From positions 1 to 64,000 of the forward strand of contig NZ_BOOO01000005.1 in assembly GCF_016863275.1 (NCBI RefSeq): a stretch of 64,000 nucleotides of DNA, read 5' to 3'. Below are positions 49,501-56,596 of this stretch, in pieces. How positions within the stretch are numbered: the stretch's first letter is position 1; each line of letters opens with the position of its first letter. A model generated the notes under the pieces. The model was not told the origin of the DNA and did not search any database. It saw only the letters and a list, made by a program, of their open reading frames with translations. A program made the position numbers and the translations under genes. The stretch is from Planotetraspora mira. GTDB lineage: Bacteria; Actinomycetota; Actinomycetes; Streptosporangiales; Streptosporangiaceae.

Positions 49501-50392
49501 AGACCTCCCGGCCCGGCACGGCGAGGCGCTCCGCCAGCTCGGGCGGGCAGGCCTCGCCGCCGAAGATCAGCAGGCGGACGCGGTCGAGCGTCTCGACGGG
49601 CCAGAGGGCAGCCAGCGTCGGCACCGTGGACACGATCGTGATGCCCCTGTCGATCAGCCAGGGCCCGAGGTCCATACCGGTCCGCACGAGGGCGCGGGGG
49701 GCGGCCACGAGGCAGCCGCCGTGCCGCCACGCCAGCCACATCTCCTCACAGGACGCGTCGAACGCCACGGACAGGCCGGCGAGGACCCGGTCGCCGGGGC
49801 CGATGGGCCGGTCGGAGAGGAACAGCCGTGCCTCCGCGTCCACGAACGCCGCCGCGCTGCGGTGGGTCACCGCGACGCCCTTGGGCTTGCCCGTGGACCC
49901 GGACGTGAAGATCATCCAGGCGTCGTCGTCCAGGCCGGGAGGTCCCGTACGGCCCAGCGGAGCGCCCGTGACGTCGAGCACCTCCCCGAGGACCGCGCAG
50001 ACGCCCGCCTCGGAGAAGACCAGCTCGGCCCGCTCGTCCGGGTCGTCGGCGTCGACGGGGACGTAGGCGGCGCCGGCCGCCAGGACGGCCAGGATCGCGA
50101 CATAGAGCCCGGCCGTGCCGGACGGGCGGCGGACCCCGACGCGGTCGCCGGGGCCGATGCCCACGGCACGCAACTCGTCCGCCATCCGGTCGACTTCGGC
50201 GCGCAGGCCGAGGTAGTCGAGACGGGTGTGACCGTCGTCGAGCGCGAGCGCGTGCGGATGACGCCGTGCCGTGCCTTCGAGGATGTCGATCAACGTCCTC
50301 GGCCGGGGAGCGGCCCCGCCCGACAGGAAGACGGCGCGGGTGTCCCACAGAAGATCGGCGTCGTGGCCTGGCTCGGCGATGAAAGGACGCAA
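46526..50392 (-). CDS. Pls/PosA-type single-module non-ribosomal peptide synthetase
   Basis: A 1288-residue membrane synthetase. Adenylation domain at ~30-500: FTSGSTGKPKGV (core A3), FDASCEEMW (A4), NTYGPTE (A5), RSGDLVR (A7) and TSGKIDRDALP (A10, K488). Carrier domain at ~510-580 with S545 in EGGTSLAAARL. Then about six hydrophobic segments alternate with left-handed beta-helix acyltransferase-like domains (VRVGEIRVGPGATVGSRS), the architecture of epsilon-poly-lysine synthetase. No condensation or thioesterase domain. Aligned by hand with GrsA, the pocket residues are D212 A213 E216 S255 I276 G278 T300 V308 V309 K488, close to the lysine code DAESIGSVCK. TTG start at 50392 has AAGGAG 7 bases upstream; upstream codons lack a site. 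Confidence 0.9.
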   Translation of the reverse strand: MRPFIAEPGHDADLLWDTRAVFLSGGAAPRPRTLIDILEGTARRHPHALALDDGHTRLDYLGLRAEVDRMADELRAVGIGPGDRVGVRRPSGTAGLYVAILAVLAAGAAYVPVDADDPDERAELVFSEAGVCAVLGEVLDVTGAPLGRTGPPGLDDDAWMIFTSGSTGKPKGVAVTHRSAAAFVDAEARLFLSDRPIGPGDRVLAGLSVAFDASCEEMWLAWRHGGCLVAAPRALVRTGMDLGPWLIDRGITIVSTVPTLAALWPVETLDRVRLLIFGGEACPPELAERLAVPGREVWNTYGPTEATVVACAARMSGEGPVRIGLPLDGWDLAVVDRNGEPVSMGETGELVIGGVGLARYLDPVKDAEKYAPLPSLGWERAYRSGDLVRAEAEGLIFNGRADEQIKLGGRRIELGEVDAALQALPGVAGAAAAVRTAGAGNQLLIGYLVPGEGFDQDLATSLLRESLPAALVPRLATVDALPTRTSGKIDRDALPWPLPTTTSGERAPDVELSGAELWLAERWGDVLGVTPDHPAADFFTEGGTSLAAARLVSALRAEYPAAAVGDIYDHPTLGGLAARLSASDTGRIATTDRVVTPMPRRAAVAQAALMLPLLTIGALRWLTALATINNVVSLPWAPTVSWGWVLAGWLLFFSPAGRMALAAGGARLLLRGVGPGSYPRGGHVHLRLWFAEQLAARLGVPGLSGAPWVTYYARALGARIGKDADLHSLPPITGLLRLGANAAIEPEVDLSGYWHDGDLVRVGEIRVGPGATVGSRSTLLPGVKIGKNAQIAPGSAVIGTVPSGERWAGAPAVRQGKARKPEERPARTRRWVAGYGVSALVLSLLPVAAAVPGLAVLAAFLRHSTSPLVSAMYAVPLATLVSMAAFALAIFVCVRLLAVGLREGSHPVHSRQAWQAWASGHLMAMARVWLFPLYASVLTPSWLRALGMKIGRDVELSTVLALPSMTSIGDGAFLADDTMVAPYELEGGRLRVANARIGKRAFLGNSGMTAPGRKVPKDGLVGVLSATPKKAKVGSSYLGMPPVRLRRTVEGGDRSRTYDPPRRLKVARAAVELCRIVPAMATVALAVLVLAALEQLAVSYGFGVAALLGGVVLLGAGVAAAAVASLAKWMIVGRITAGNRPLWSSFVWRNELADNFVEVLAAPWFAEPWLGTAPLNLWLRSLGARIGRGVTCNTYWLPEADLIELGDGSCVNRGCVLQTHLFHDRVMSIDTVVLHKGATLGPHGVVLPAATVGADTTVGPASLVMRGESVPSQTRWFGNPIVAWAPAD

Positions 50393-50690
50393 AACAAGTC
50401 TCCTTCGATGTCCGCGTACCTGGCAGTGGCTCCCCAGTGGGGATCGCGCGTACCGCGCGGGCATCGAGCCCTTCGCCGTGATCGTTCGTACTGTTCAGAA
50501 CAGCCAACAATATCGATCTATTCCATGAACATAACGGAAACGCCCGGGATCGCCGCAACCTGCGGGCCTGCGGCGACGGCCCGGACGCCGTCGTCGGGCG
50601 GGACGACCTTCTGCACCAGAAGATCGGCGAGGTCGCGTGAGGCGAGCCGATCCGGCGCCTTCCGAAGTCCTCTCAGCGTCGACCGAACGC

Positions 50691-50729
50691 GTCGGCCGAA
50701 TGGGTCGGCCGCAAGGGTCGGCCGTAGGG
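50691..50729. repeat. Three tandem 13-bp repeats
   Basis: GTCGGCCGAATGG, GTCGGCCGCAAGG and GTCGGCCGTAGGG follow one another without gaps about 120 bp upstream of the epimerase start. The conserved core is GTCGGCCG; they could be spaced regulator half-sites or slippage. Confidence 0.8.
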
Positions 50730-50752
50730 GGCGGCTTTGTGTCGCAGCCGAT

Positions 50753-50764
50753 ATATCTAGATAT
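50753..50764. promoter_or_regulatory. Palindrome ATATCTAGATAT upstream of the epimerase gene
   Basis: Perfect 12-bp palindrome in GC-rich surroundings, 86-97 bp before the epimerase start. ATAT-rich palindromes of this form are often PadR-family operators in actinomycetes; no padR gene is in the window. Confidence 0.45.
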
Positions 50765-50849
50765 GGCCCCCTGGATCGGCCGTGGCGGATGATTGTCGCG
50801 AGAGTATCCGTGGGCCCCTGAACCCTCATGAACCACCGCAGGAGGAATG

Positions 50850-51689
50850 ATGGCGAGGATCTGCGTCACCGGAGCGAGCGGGAAGCTCGGCCGGAGCGTG
50901 GTGCGTGACCTGCTCGAACACGGCTTCGACGTGGTGGCGACCGATGTCAGGCCAGGGCCGCAGGACCTCGGGGTCCAGGTGCTCGTCGCGGACCTGACCG
51001 AATACGGCCAGGCGGTCGAGGTTCTGCAGGGCGTCGACGCCGTCGTCCATCTGGCCAACATCCCGGCGCCGGGTCTCAGGACCCCGTCGGAGACCTTCAA
51101 CGACAACACGGTGATGAACTCGAACGTGTTCCTCGCCGCGGCACAGCTGAAGATCGGCCGGGTCGTCTGGGCCTCCAGCGAGACGACTCTCGGCCTGCCG
51201 TTCGACGTGCCTCCGCTCTACGCCCCCGTCGACGAGGCGCACTATCCCTTTCCGACCTCGACGTACGCGCTGTCGAAGGTGGTCACGGAGACCCTTGCCG
51301 GGCACGTCGCCGAGTGGTCGGGCATCCCGTTCGTGGCGCTGCGCTTCTCGAACATCCTCGGCCCCGACGACTACCGGGCGTTCCCCGGTTTCTGGGACGA
51401 CCCGCGGCTGCGCCGGTGGAACCTGTGGGGGTACATCGACACCCGGGACGCCGCCGCCTCCTGCCGGCTGGCCCTGGAGGCACCCGTGCAGGGAGCCCGA
51501 AGCTTCGTCATCGCGGCCGCCGACACCGTGATGAACCGGCCGTCGGCGGACCTGATGAAGGAGGTCTTCCCCGGCGTGGAGATCACGCGCGAGATCGGGG
51601 AGTTCGAGACGCTCCTCGCCATCGACAGCGCCCGGGAGGTCCTCGGCTTCGTCCCGCAGCATTCCTGGCGCGATCACATCGCGTCATAG
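50850..51689 (+). CDS. NAD-dependent epimerase/dehydratase family protein
   Basis: A 279-residue extended SDR. The NAD motif is VTGASGKLGRSV (GxxGxxG); the acidic VVATDV end of strand 2; HLANIPAPG; and the catalytic Y-x3-K in STYALSKVV. It lacks signs of a particular sugar nucleotide specificity; sugar epimerase, reductase or uronate dehydrogenase are possible. Two adjacent ATG codons exist (50847, 50850); the GGAGG at 50841-50845 fits the second better. Its stop codon lies in a 26-bp tandem duplication. Confidence 0.85.
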   Translation: MARICVTGASGKLGRSVVRDLLEHGFDVVATDVRPGPQDLGVQVLVADLTEYGQAVEVLQGVDAVVHLANIPAPGLRTPSETFNDNTVMNSNVFLAAAQLKIGRVVWASSETTLGLPFDVPPLYAPVDEAHYPFPTSTYALSKVVTETLAGHVAEWSGIPFVALRFSNILGPDDYRAFPGFWDDPRLRRWNLWGYIDTRDAAASCRLALEAPVQGARSFVIAAADTVMNRPSADLMKEVFPGVEITREIGEFETLLAIDSAREVLGFVPQHSWRDHIAS

Positions 51690-51720
51690 CGCGGCGCGAT
51701 CACGTCGCGTCATAGCGCGG
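51669..51720. repeat. 26-bp tandem duplication across the epimerase stop codon
   Basis: Copies at 51669-51694 and 51695-51720 differ at one base. The first encodes the native C terminus RDHIAS and stop; the second repeats the same codons (RDHVAS, stop) outside the gene. A recent slippage event. Confidence 0.9.
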
Positions 51721-51734
51721 CGGGGAGCGGCCTC

Positions 51735-51769
51735 GGCGCCCGTGACACGGCGGGAGCGGTCACGGCGCC
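51735..51769. terminator. Hairpin between convergent epimerase and RibD-like genes
   Basis: GGCGCC(C)GTGAC (51735-51746) pairs with GTCACGGCGCC (51759-51769), one bulged base, 12-base loop. Probable bidirectional terminator. Confidence 0.65.
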
Positions 51770-51787
51770 GGCGACGGGCGCGTCCCG

Positions 51788-52501
51788 TCAGCGGGCGCGT
51801 TCCTTGGGCGAATAGCGGAGCAGGACGACGTCGCCGATCGGCCGCGCCTCGAGCAGCCGCATGCGGGCGAGGGGGCCCCCGGGATAGTCCGCGGGGCCCA
51901 GGAACCTCGGCGCCTGCGGCTGTCCCACCAGCAGAGGGGCGACGGCCACGTGCACCTCGTCCGCCAGGTTCGCGGACATGAGCTGCGTGTGGACGGAGCC
52001 GCCGCCCTCGACCATGAGGCGCCTGACGCCGCGGTGGCCGAGTTCGTCGAGGACGGCGGGCCACTCGAGTGCCGGCCCGGTGCTGACCACGTCGGCCAGG
52101 GATCCGATCGTGTCGAGCAGCTTCGCCACCGCGGAGTCGACCGTGAAGACCAGTTTGTCGCCCCCGCAGTGCCACAGCGCGAGGGAGGCGTCCAGGTCGC
52201 CGGAGCCGGTGACCACGACCTTCATCGGATATTCGGGCAGGCCCCTCGCGACCCGGGCGGCCCGGCGCTCCTGCGAGCCGACCAGCAGGCGGGGGTTGTC
52301 GCGGCGCACGGCCGTGGCCCCGAGGAGGATGGCGTCGACACCGGCGCGGACGTCGTCGACCCGGTCGAAGTCCAGCGCGTTGGACAGGAGCAGCCGCTCG
52401 GGGCCCGTGTCGTCCAGGTAGCCGTCGACGCTCACCGCGGCGGAGAGCAGCACGTACGGACGGGGGTTGTCCGCCTGGGGGATGTTCGCCGTGTTCGCCA
52501 T
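51788..52501 (-). CDS. RibD C-terminal-domain reductase (DHFR-like)
   Basis: A 237-residue protein equal to the reductase half of RibD, which uses NADPH to reduce the ribosylamino-pyrimidine made after GTP ring opening. Motifs: VLLSAAVSVDGYLDD (DHFR-like first strand), GVDAILLGATAVRRDNPRLLV (RDNP), VVVTGSGDLDA, and LMVEGGGSVHTQLM. The deaminase half of RibD is absent. The ATG at 52501 begins just before the first strand. It is 25 bp after ribA on the same strand, so it most likely works on the RibA product or a derivative, for riboflavin, F420-like or another pterin/pyrimidine product. Confidence 0.85.
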   Translation of the reverse strand: MANTANIPQADNPRPYVLLSAAVSVDGYLDDTGPERLLLSNALDFDRVDDVRAGVDAILLGATAVRRDNPRLLVGSQERRAARVARGLPEYPMKVVVTGSGDLDASLALWHCGGDKLVFTVDSAVAKLLDTIGSLADVVSTGPALEWPAVLDELGHRGVRRLMVEGGGSVHTQLMSANLADEVHVAVAPLLVGQPQAPRFLGPADYPGGPLARMRLLEARPIGDVVLLRYSPKERAR

Positions 52502-52526
52502 GGCTCCGGTCTTCCCGTTCTCGGCG

Positions 52527-53159
52527 TCAGCTCGCGAGTCCGGTGAGGGCGATGGTGTGTCCCGTACGGTCGATCTTCGCGCGCAGGTAGCGCATGTTGC
52601 TCTCGGTCGCGAACACCCCGGTGGGCACCCGGCGGCGGACGGCCACGCCGAGGCCGGATAACTGGCGCGCCTTGTCGGGGTTGTTCGAGAGCAGGTCGAT
52701 CGTGCCGATGCCCAGCACACCGAGCATCTGGGCGGCGACGGTGTAGTCCCGCCCGTCCTCCGGCAGCCCGAGTGCCGCGTTGGCCGCGTAGGTGTCCAGG
52801 CCCTCGTCCTGCAGGGCGTACGCGTCGAGCTTGTTGTACAGGCCGATGCCGCGGCCTTCCTGGCGCAGATAGAGCAGGACCCCGCCGGCCACGGACACGC
52901 GCTCGACGGCCTCGCGCAACTGCTGGCCGCAGTCGCAGCGCGCGGACCCGAACACGTCGCCCGTGAGGCATTCCGAATGCAGGCGGACCAGCGGGATCTC
53001 CCCCACGGCAAGCTCACCGAACACCATGGCGACGTGTTCGCCGCCATCGGCCAGACCCCGGAAGGTGACGGCCTCGGCCGTGACGCTGAAGCCGTCGGCG
53101 AAGCGCAAGGGGATGCTGACCTTGGTTCGAACGGCGGCTTCCGCTGGCGTGGAGGTCAT
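52527..53159 (-). CDS. ribA: GTP cyclohydrolase II
   Basis: A 210-residue stand-alone RibA that converts GTP to the 2,5-diamino-6-ribosylamino-pyrimidinone phosphate, formate and pyrophosphate. The zinc cysteines C64, C75 and C77 appear in HSECLTGDVFGSARCDCG with correct spacing; LRQEGRGIGLYNKL and RTGHTIALTGLA are further hallmarks. It is not fused to RibB, unlike many housekeeping actinomycete RibBA enzymes. Two copies of a 14-bp palindrome flank its promoter and a third lies before the marR gene, implying MarR repression. Confidence 0.95.
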   Translation of the reverse strand: MTSTPAEAAVRTKVSIPLRFADGFSVTAEAVTFRGLADGGEHVAMVFGELAVGEIPLVRLHSECLTGDVFGSARCDCGQQLREAVERVSVAGGVLLYLRQEGRGIGLYNKLDAYALQDEGLDTYAANAALGLPEDGRDYTVAAQMLGVLGIGTIDLLSNNPDKARQLSGLGVAVRRRVPTGVFATESNMRYLRAKIDRTGHTIALTGLAS

Positions 53160-53181
53160 GCTGGTCTCCGATCGAATGGGT

Positions 53182-53230
53182 GTTCAAACTCGAACAGGGG
53201 TAGACCGTACTCTTTGCTTCGAATTCGAAC
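53182..53230. promoter_or_regulatory. Twin MarR operators at the ribA promoter
   Basis: GTTCAAACTCGAAC (53182-53195) and CTTCGAATTCGAAC (53217-53230), centres 35 bp apart. The second contains the perfect palindrome TTCGAATTCGAA. Both match the motif before the marR start (GTTCGAACCCGAAC), giving a consensus of GTTCrAAyyCGAAC. Confidence 0.7.
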
Positions 53231-53287
53231 AACCCCCTCGGACCACTCCCCGTGACAGGTGACATTCACTGGGTGTGCCGTCGGCCG

Positions 53288-53767
53288 TCAGTCGACGTGG
53301 GCGTACAGCCGGCCGAGCAGTGCCGACAGCCCTGCGGCGAAACCGGCGAACTCCTCCCGGCTGAGGCCGCTGACGAACAGTTCACGGACCAAGGCGGCAT
53401 GGCCGGGCGCCGCCGCGCGGAGCGCGGCCCATCCCTCGTCGGTGAGCGAGGCGATGACCCCCCGGACATCGGTGGGGCAGGCCCGCCGCCGGACCAGGCC
53501 CGCCTTCTCCAACTGGGCGACCTGATAGGTCAGGCCACTCTTCGAGGTGAACGCGGCGCCGGCGAGTTCGGTCATCCGCAGCTCTCCGTCGGTCGCGTCC
53601 GCCAGCCGGACCAGGACCTCGTACTGCGAGTGGGACAGGCCCGAGTCATCCTTGAGCTGCTGCTCGACCAGGCGGTTGATGATGGCGCCCGTCGCGAGGA
53701 ATGCCTGCCAGGCGCTCAACTCGTGCTCGTCGAGCCACGCGGGTTCGTCCATGCCCTCACGGTACAA
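53288..53767 (-). CDS. MarR family transcriptional regulator (likely ribA repressor)
   Basis: A 159-residue MarR protein: QQLKDDSGLSHSQYEVLVRLAD, LRMTELAGAAFTSKSGLTYQV, LEKAGLVRRRACPTDVRGVIAS (wing). It lies upstream of ribA on the same strand, separated by 128 bp that contain two operator-like palindromes; a third copy of the motif sits 7 bp before its own ATG. This pattern implies autorepression plus control of ribA and the RibD-like gene. The ligand is unknown; a flavin or a pathway intermediate is possible. Confidence 0.9.
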   Translation of the reverse strand: MYREGMDEPAWLDEHELSAWQAFLATGAIINRLVEQQLKDDSGLSHSQYEVLVRLADATDGELRMTELAGAAFTSKSGLTYQVAQLEKAGLVRRRACPTDVRGVIASLTDEGWAALRAAAPGHAALVRELFVSGLSREEFAGFAAGLSALLGRLYAHVD

Positions 53768-53773
53768 CCAGTT

Positions 53774-53787
53774 GTTCGAACCCGAAC
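53774..53787. promoter_or_regulatory. Third MarR operator, before marR itself
   Basis: GTTCGAACCCGAAC, 7 bp upstream of the marR ATG; same consensus as the two sites at the ribA promoter. A leaderless or very short leader transcript would be blocked by binding here. Confidence 0.65.
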
Positions 53788-53874
53788 CAACCCCCCGGGA
53801 CCGCGCGCCGCCGGCGGCCTCGATCTCTTGGTCGCCGACAGGGCCGTCGCCTGGGTGCCGCCTAGACTCCGGCT

Positions 53875-54525
53875 GTGAAGAGCGACGACCTTGAGTCGAT
53901 GAGCATGCTCGCCGATCCCGTGCGGCGGGAGTTGTACCGCTTCGTCGCCGCGCAGGGGCGGGACGTCGGGCGGAACGAGGCGGCGGAAGCGATCGGCGTT
54001 CAGCGCACGCTCGCCGCGTTCCATCTCGACAAGCTGGTCGAAGCGGGACTGCTGGAGGCGGATTTCCGTCGGCTCAACGACCGGACGGGCCCGGGGAGCG
54101 GCCGGCCGGCGAAGGTCTATCGCAGAGGCGGGCCGGAGCGGATGGTGAGCCTGCCGCCCCGGGACTACCGGACCCTCGCGCTCGTCCTGGCCGAGGTGGT
54201 CGATCAACTCGACGGCGACGAGCAGGCGGAGAAGGCCGCCCGCCGTACGGGAGAGCGCCTGGCGGCCGCGAGCCACGAGACCGGGCTGACAGACGTCCTC
54301 GTCGAGCGTGGCTACGAGCCGTACGAGGAGGAAGGCCGGATCAGGTTGCGGAACTGCCCGTTCCACGTCCTGGCCGAGACGCACCCCGTGCTCGTCTGCT
54401 CGATGAACCTCGCCATGTGCGAGGGCATGCTTCGCGGCCTGGGCGAAGACCGGATCGCGGCGGCGCTCGACCCACGTCCCGGTGAGTGTTGCGTCGCGTT
54501 CATCGCGAAGGACGTCTCCGAGTAG
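53875..54525 (+). CDS. ArsR/SufR-like transcriptional regulator with C-terminal cysteines
   Basis: A 216-residue protein. The N-terminal winged helix reads MSMLADPVRRELYRFVAAQ, NEAAEAIGVQRTLAAFHLDKL, VEAGLLEADF, with a basic loop SGRPAKVYRR. A helical middle precedes a C-terminal domain with C161, C175, C182 and C205-C206 (NCPFHVLAETHPVLVC). Such cysteines in SufR-like regulators can hold an Fe-S cluster or sense oxidants. GTG start at 53875. It is alone on its strand, divergent from marR; target genes unknown. Confidence 0.82.
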   Translation: MKSDDLESMSMLADPVRRELYRFVAAQGRDVGRNEAAEAIGVQRTLAAFHLDKLVEAGLLEADFRRLNDRTGPGSGRPAKVYRRGGPERMVSLPPRDYRTLALVLAEVVDQLDGDEQAEKAARRTGERLAAASHETGLTDVLVERGYEPYEEEGRIRLRNCPFHVLAETHPVLVCSMNLAMCEGMLRGLGEDRIAAALDPRPGECCVAFIAKDVSE

Positions 54526-54573
54526 CCCTCGAAGACCTTCTAAAAACAATCACGGCTGACATAGACTCCAGCC

Positions 54574-55050
54574 ATGCATCTCGCCCAACTGAACGTCGCG
54601 CATCTCATCGCCCCCATCGACGCCCCCGAGTTGGCGGATTTCGTCGCAGCCCTCGAGCCCATCTACGCCGTCTCCGACTCCGCGCCCGGGTTCGTCTGGC
54701 GCATGATGGAGAGCGACGACCCCACCGAGGTCATCACCCACCAGTACGGTGACGACCTGCTGGTCAACGTATCGGTCTGGGAGTCGCGCGAGGCGTTGTG
54801 GAATTTCGTCTACCGCAGCGCGCATCTGGAGATCCTGCGCCGCCGCCGCGAATGGTTCGTTCGCACGGCCGTGCCGTACACGCTGATGTGGTGGGTGCCC
54901 GAAGGACACACGCCGACGCTCGGCGAGGCGATGGAGCGTCTCGCGCTGATCCGCGCCCAAGGGCCGGGGCCGGAGGCGTTCACCTTCAAGGAGTTCTACG
55001 AACCGGGTGCATCGGCGGCCTCCCCTCCCATCGCGGGAGTTCCGCACTGA
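54574..55050 (+). CDS. DUF3291 family protein
   Basis: A 158-residue protein matching DUF3291: it begins LAQLNVAHLIAPIDAPELADF and contains NVSVWESREALWNFVYRSAHLEILRRR and YTLMWWVPEGHTPTLGEAMERL. The family has a dimeric alpha-beta-barrel look (ABM-like) with an unknown substrate. It follows the SufR-like gene by 48 bp on the same strand, possibly co-transcribed. Confidence 0.88.
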   Translation: MHLAQLNVAHLIAPIDAPELADFVAALEPIYAVSDSAPGFVWRMMESDDPTEVITHQYGDDLLVNVSVWESREALWNFVYRSAHLEILRRRREWFVRTAVPYTLMWWVPEGHTPTLGEAMERLALIRAQGPGPEAFTFKEFYEPGASAASPPIAGVPH

Positions 55051-55135
55051 CCTCGCCTCCCGTCTGGGGGTCCCGCACCGACCCTCACGTGCGGCCGCGA
55101 TGACCCTCTCAGCCGGGACACGGGCAGCCCGGATC

Positions 55136-55723
55136 TCAGCCGCCCGCGCCGACCTCGTTGTTCGGAGCACCGTCACCTGCGGTCGGCAGGTCTCCTCGTT
55201 GGACCGGCGTCCGCGGCGGCTCCGGAGTTCCGCTCCCGTCGCTCACCGCATGCCGCGCCCCGGCGACGGCGGCCTTCAGCGCGTCCCGGCTCACCTCGGT
55301 CACACGCCCGTTGAGCGTCAGGAGGCGATCCCCCTGGACCGACACGTACTCATGGCGGTCGCCGGCCACCCGGTACCAGCCCGCGTCATCCCGCTCACAC
55401 GTCACCCGCGCGTCCGGCGGCGTGGCGTTGTGGACCGGAACGCCTTGGCAGACGTCGTCGCCGAAAGCGCCGTGGTCCACCCGCAACTCGACCTGCCGCC
55501 CCTCGGGTGAGGCGTAGACGGCGCCGAACCCCTCCTCGTTGATCACACCCATGGACTGCTCGGCGAGCTCATATCCCGGCAGGTCGACCAGATAGACGAG
55601 ATCCGGGGCCACACCCTGCGCGCGGAGCCGCTCCATCTCCGCGCCGCTGACCGCCGCGTCGGAACCACATCCGGACAGGACGACGAGACCGAGGGCCACG
55701 AACAGGATCAATCGGCTCACCAC
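55136..55723 (-). CDS. Predicted lipoprotein of unknown function
   Basis: A 195-residue secreted protein. The N terminus SRLILFVALGLVVLSGC is a lipoprotein signal with lipobox LSGC. The mature part has a beta-rich domain (GVAPDLVYLVDLPGYELAEQ, RQVELRVDHGAFGDDVCQG, EYVSVQGDRLLTLNGRV) with two cysteines that could pair, then a Pro/Gly-rich tail. GTG-GTG start (55723/55720) with AGGA upstream. No known family recognised. Convergent with the DUF3291 gene. Confidence 0.7.
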   Translation of the reverse strand: MVSRLILFVALGLVVLSGCGSDAAVSGAEMERLRAQGVAPDLVYLVDLPGYELAEQSMGVINEEGFGAVYASPEGRQVELRVDHGAFGDDVCQGVPVHNATPPDARVTCERDDAGWYRVAGDRHEYVSVQGDRLLTLNGRVTEVSRDALKAAVAGARHAVSDGSGTPEPPRTPVQRGDLPTAGDGAPNNEVGAGG

Positions 55724-55769
55724 GTGATCATCCTGTCGTACGGCCGGCCTCAATGCGACAATCGGCGGC

Positions 55770-56019
55770 ATGGCCGCTTTCAAGCGACTCACCGTCGAGG
55801 AAGCACGCACCCTCAGCCGCGACCAACTCCTGCCGCGTCGAAACCGAACAGCAGCACTGGGACCAGCTCATCTCACGTGGGCAGATTCGCGTCGGCGAGG
55901 ACGAGGCCTACAAGACCTTCATCCAGATCGTGCACGTCGTCATCGACCCCATGGCCGAGGAAGAACACCACGACCCGGACTTCTGGACGAAACCGCTCGG
56001 CGAACTCGGCGACCTCTGA
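55770..56019 (+). pseudogene. Frameshifted small hypothetical gene
   Basis: The ATG frame at 55770 begins MAAFKRLTVEEARTLSRDQL and then turns into Arg-rich nonsense; the overlapping frame continues VETEQQHWDQLISRGQ, AYKTFIQIVHVVIDPMAEE and ends at the stop at 56017-56019. Together they make one coherent ~83-residue protein, so a small indel lies near 55831-55842 (around CTCCTGCCGCGTC). Either a recent inactivation or a sequencing error. The family is not recognised. Confidence 0.6.
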
Positions 56020-56166
56020 GCCGCGGCCCGCGCATCACGGAACCGAGAACGTCCCAGGAGAGGTGGCCGCCTCGGCCGCAGCGAGGCTCGGGGTGCGGAG
56101 GCCGGCAGGTGCATCTCGGGCGCCCTCACCGATAGCGTTAGTCGACACTTACGCTTGGAGGGCTCA

Positions 56167-56436
56167 ATGAAGTACGTGATGTTCTACGACTCAGGGGACG
56201 ACGTCGCATCGAAGGCGCCCGCCCACTTCCCCGCCCACCGCGCCCGGCTCGACGACTTCCACGCCCAGGGCACGCTCCTGATGGTCGGCACCTTCGGCGA
56301 CCCGCAGAACGAAGGCTCGATGGCCGTCTTCACCACCCGCGAAGCGGCCGAGGAGTTCGCCAAGGAGGATCCCTTCGTCCTGAACGGCGTCGTCCGCAAC
56401 TGGTACGTCCGCGAGTGGAATGAAATCTTCGGATGA
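56167..56436 (+). CDS. YciI family protein
   Basis: An 89-residue small alpha-beta protein: KYVMFYDSGDDVASKAPAHFPAHRARL, QGTLLMVGTFGDPQNEGSMAVF and EEFAKEDPFVLNGVV fit the YciI fold (His and Asp of the family active site in AHRARLDDF). Function unknown. ATG at 56167 with GGAGGG 4 bases upstream. No operon partner. Confidence 0.88.
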   Translation: MKYVMFYDSGDDVASKAPAHFPAHRARLDDFHAQGTLLMVGTFGDPQNEGSMAVFTTREAAEEFAKEDPFVLNGVVRNWYVREWNEIFG

Positions 56437-56503
56437 CCTCGGGCCGAACACCGATGACGATCCGAGGCGGGCACTTTCGGCCGGCGGCGTGACAAGGCCG
56501 GCG

Positions 56504-56537
56504 GCGTTATGAAGCAGCCAGCGTTATGAGGCAGCCG
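56504..56537. repeat. Tandem pair of 17-bp near-repeats
   Basis: GCGTTATGAAGCAGCCA is followed directly by GCGTTATGAGGCAGCCG (15 of 17 identical), with a related GGCGGCGTGACAAGG just before. Likely slippage; no coding potential. Confidence 0.75.
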
Positions 56538-56596
56538 GCGAAGGTATGACCACGGCGCGCGCACCGGCCGCCTGCGGGGAAGGGCACCCGCGCACT

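Larger units (their letters stand above)
50393..50846. other. 454-bp divergent intergenic region
   Basis: It lies between the synthetase (minus) and the epimerase gene (plus). A 103-codon minus-strand frame (50518-50829) matches no family I recognise and is not called. The region contains a 13-bp x3 tandem repeat and a 12-bp palindrome near the epimerase gene; AT-rich DNA at 50490-50535 could hold the synthetase promoter. Confidence 0.6.

Noticed and set aside
50518-50829. 103-codon minus-strand frame in the synthetase-epimerase gap
   Set aside because: No recognisable family, no good ribosome-binding site, and it covers the tandem repeat and palindrome of the promoter region.
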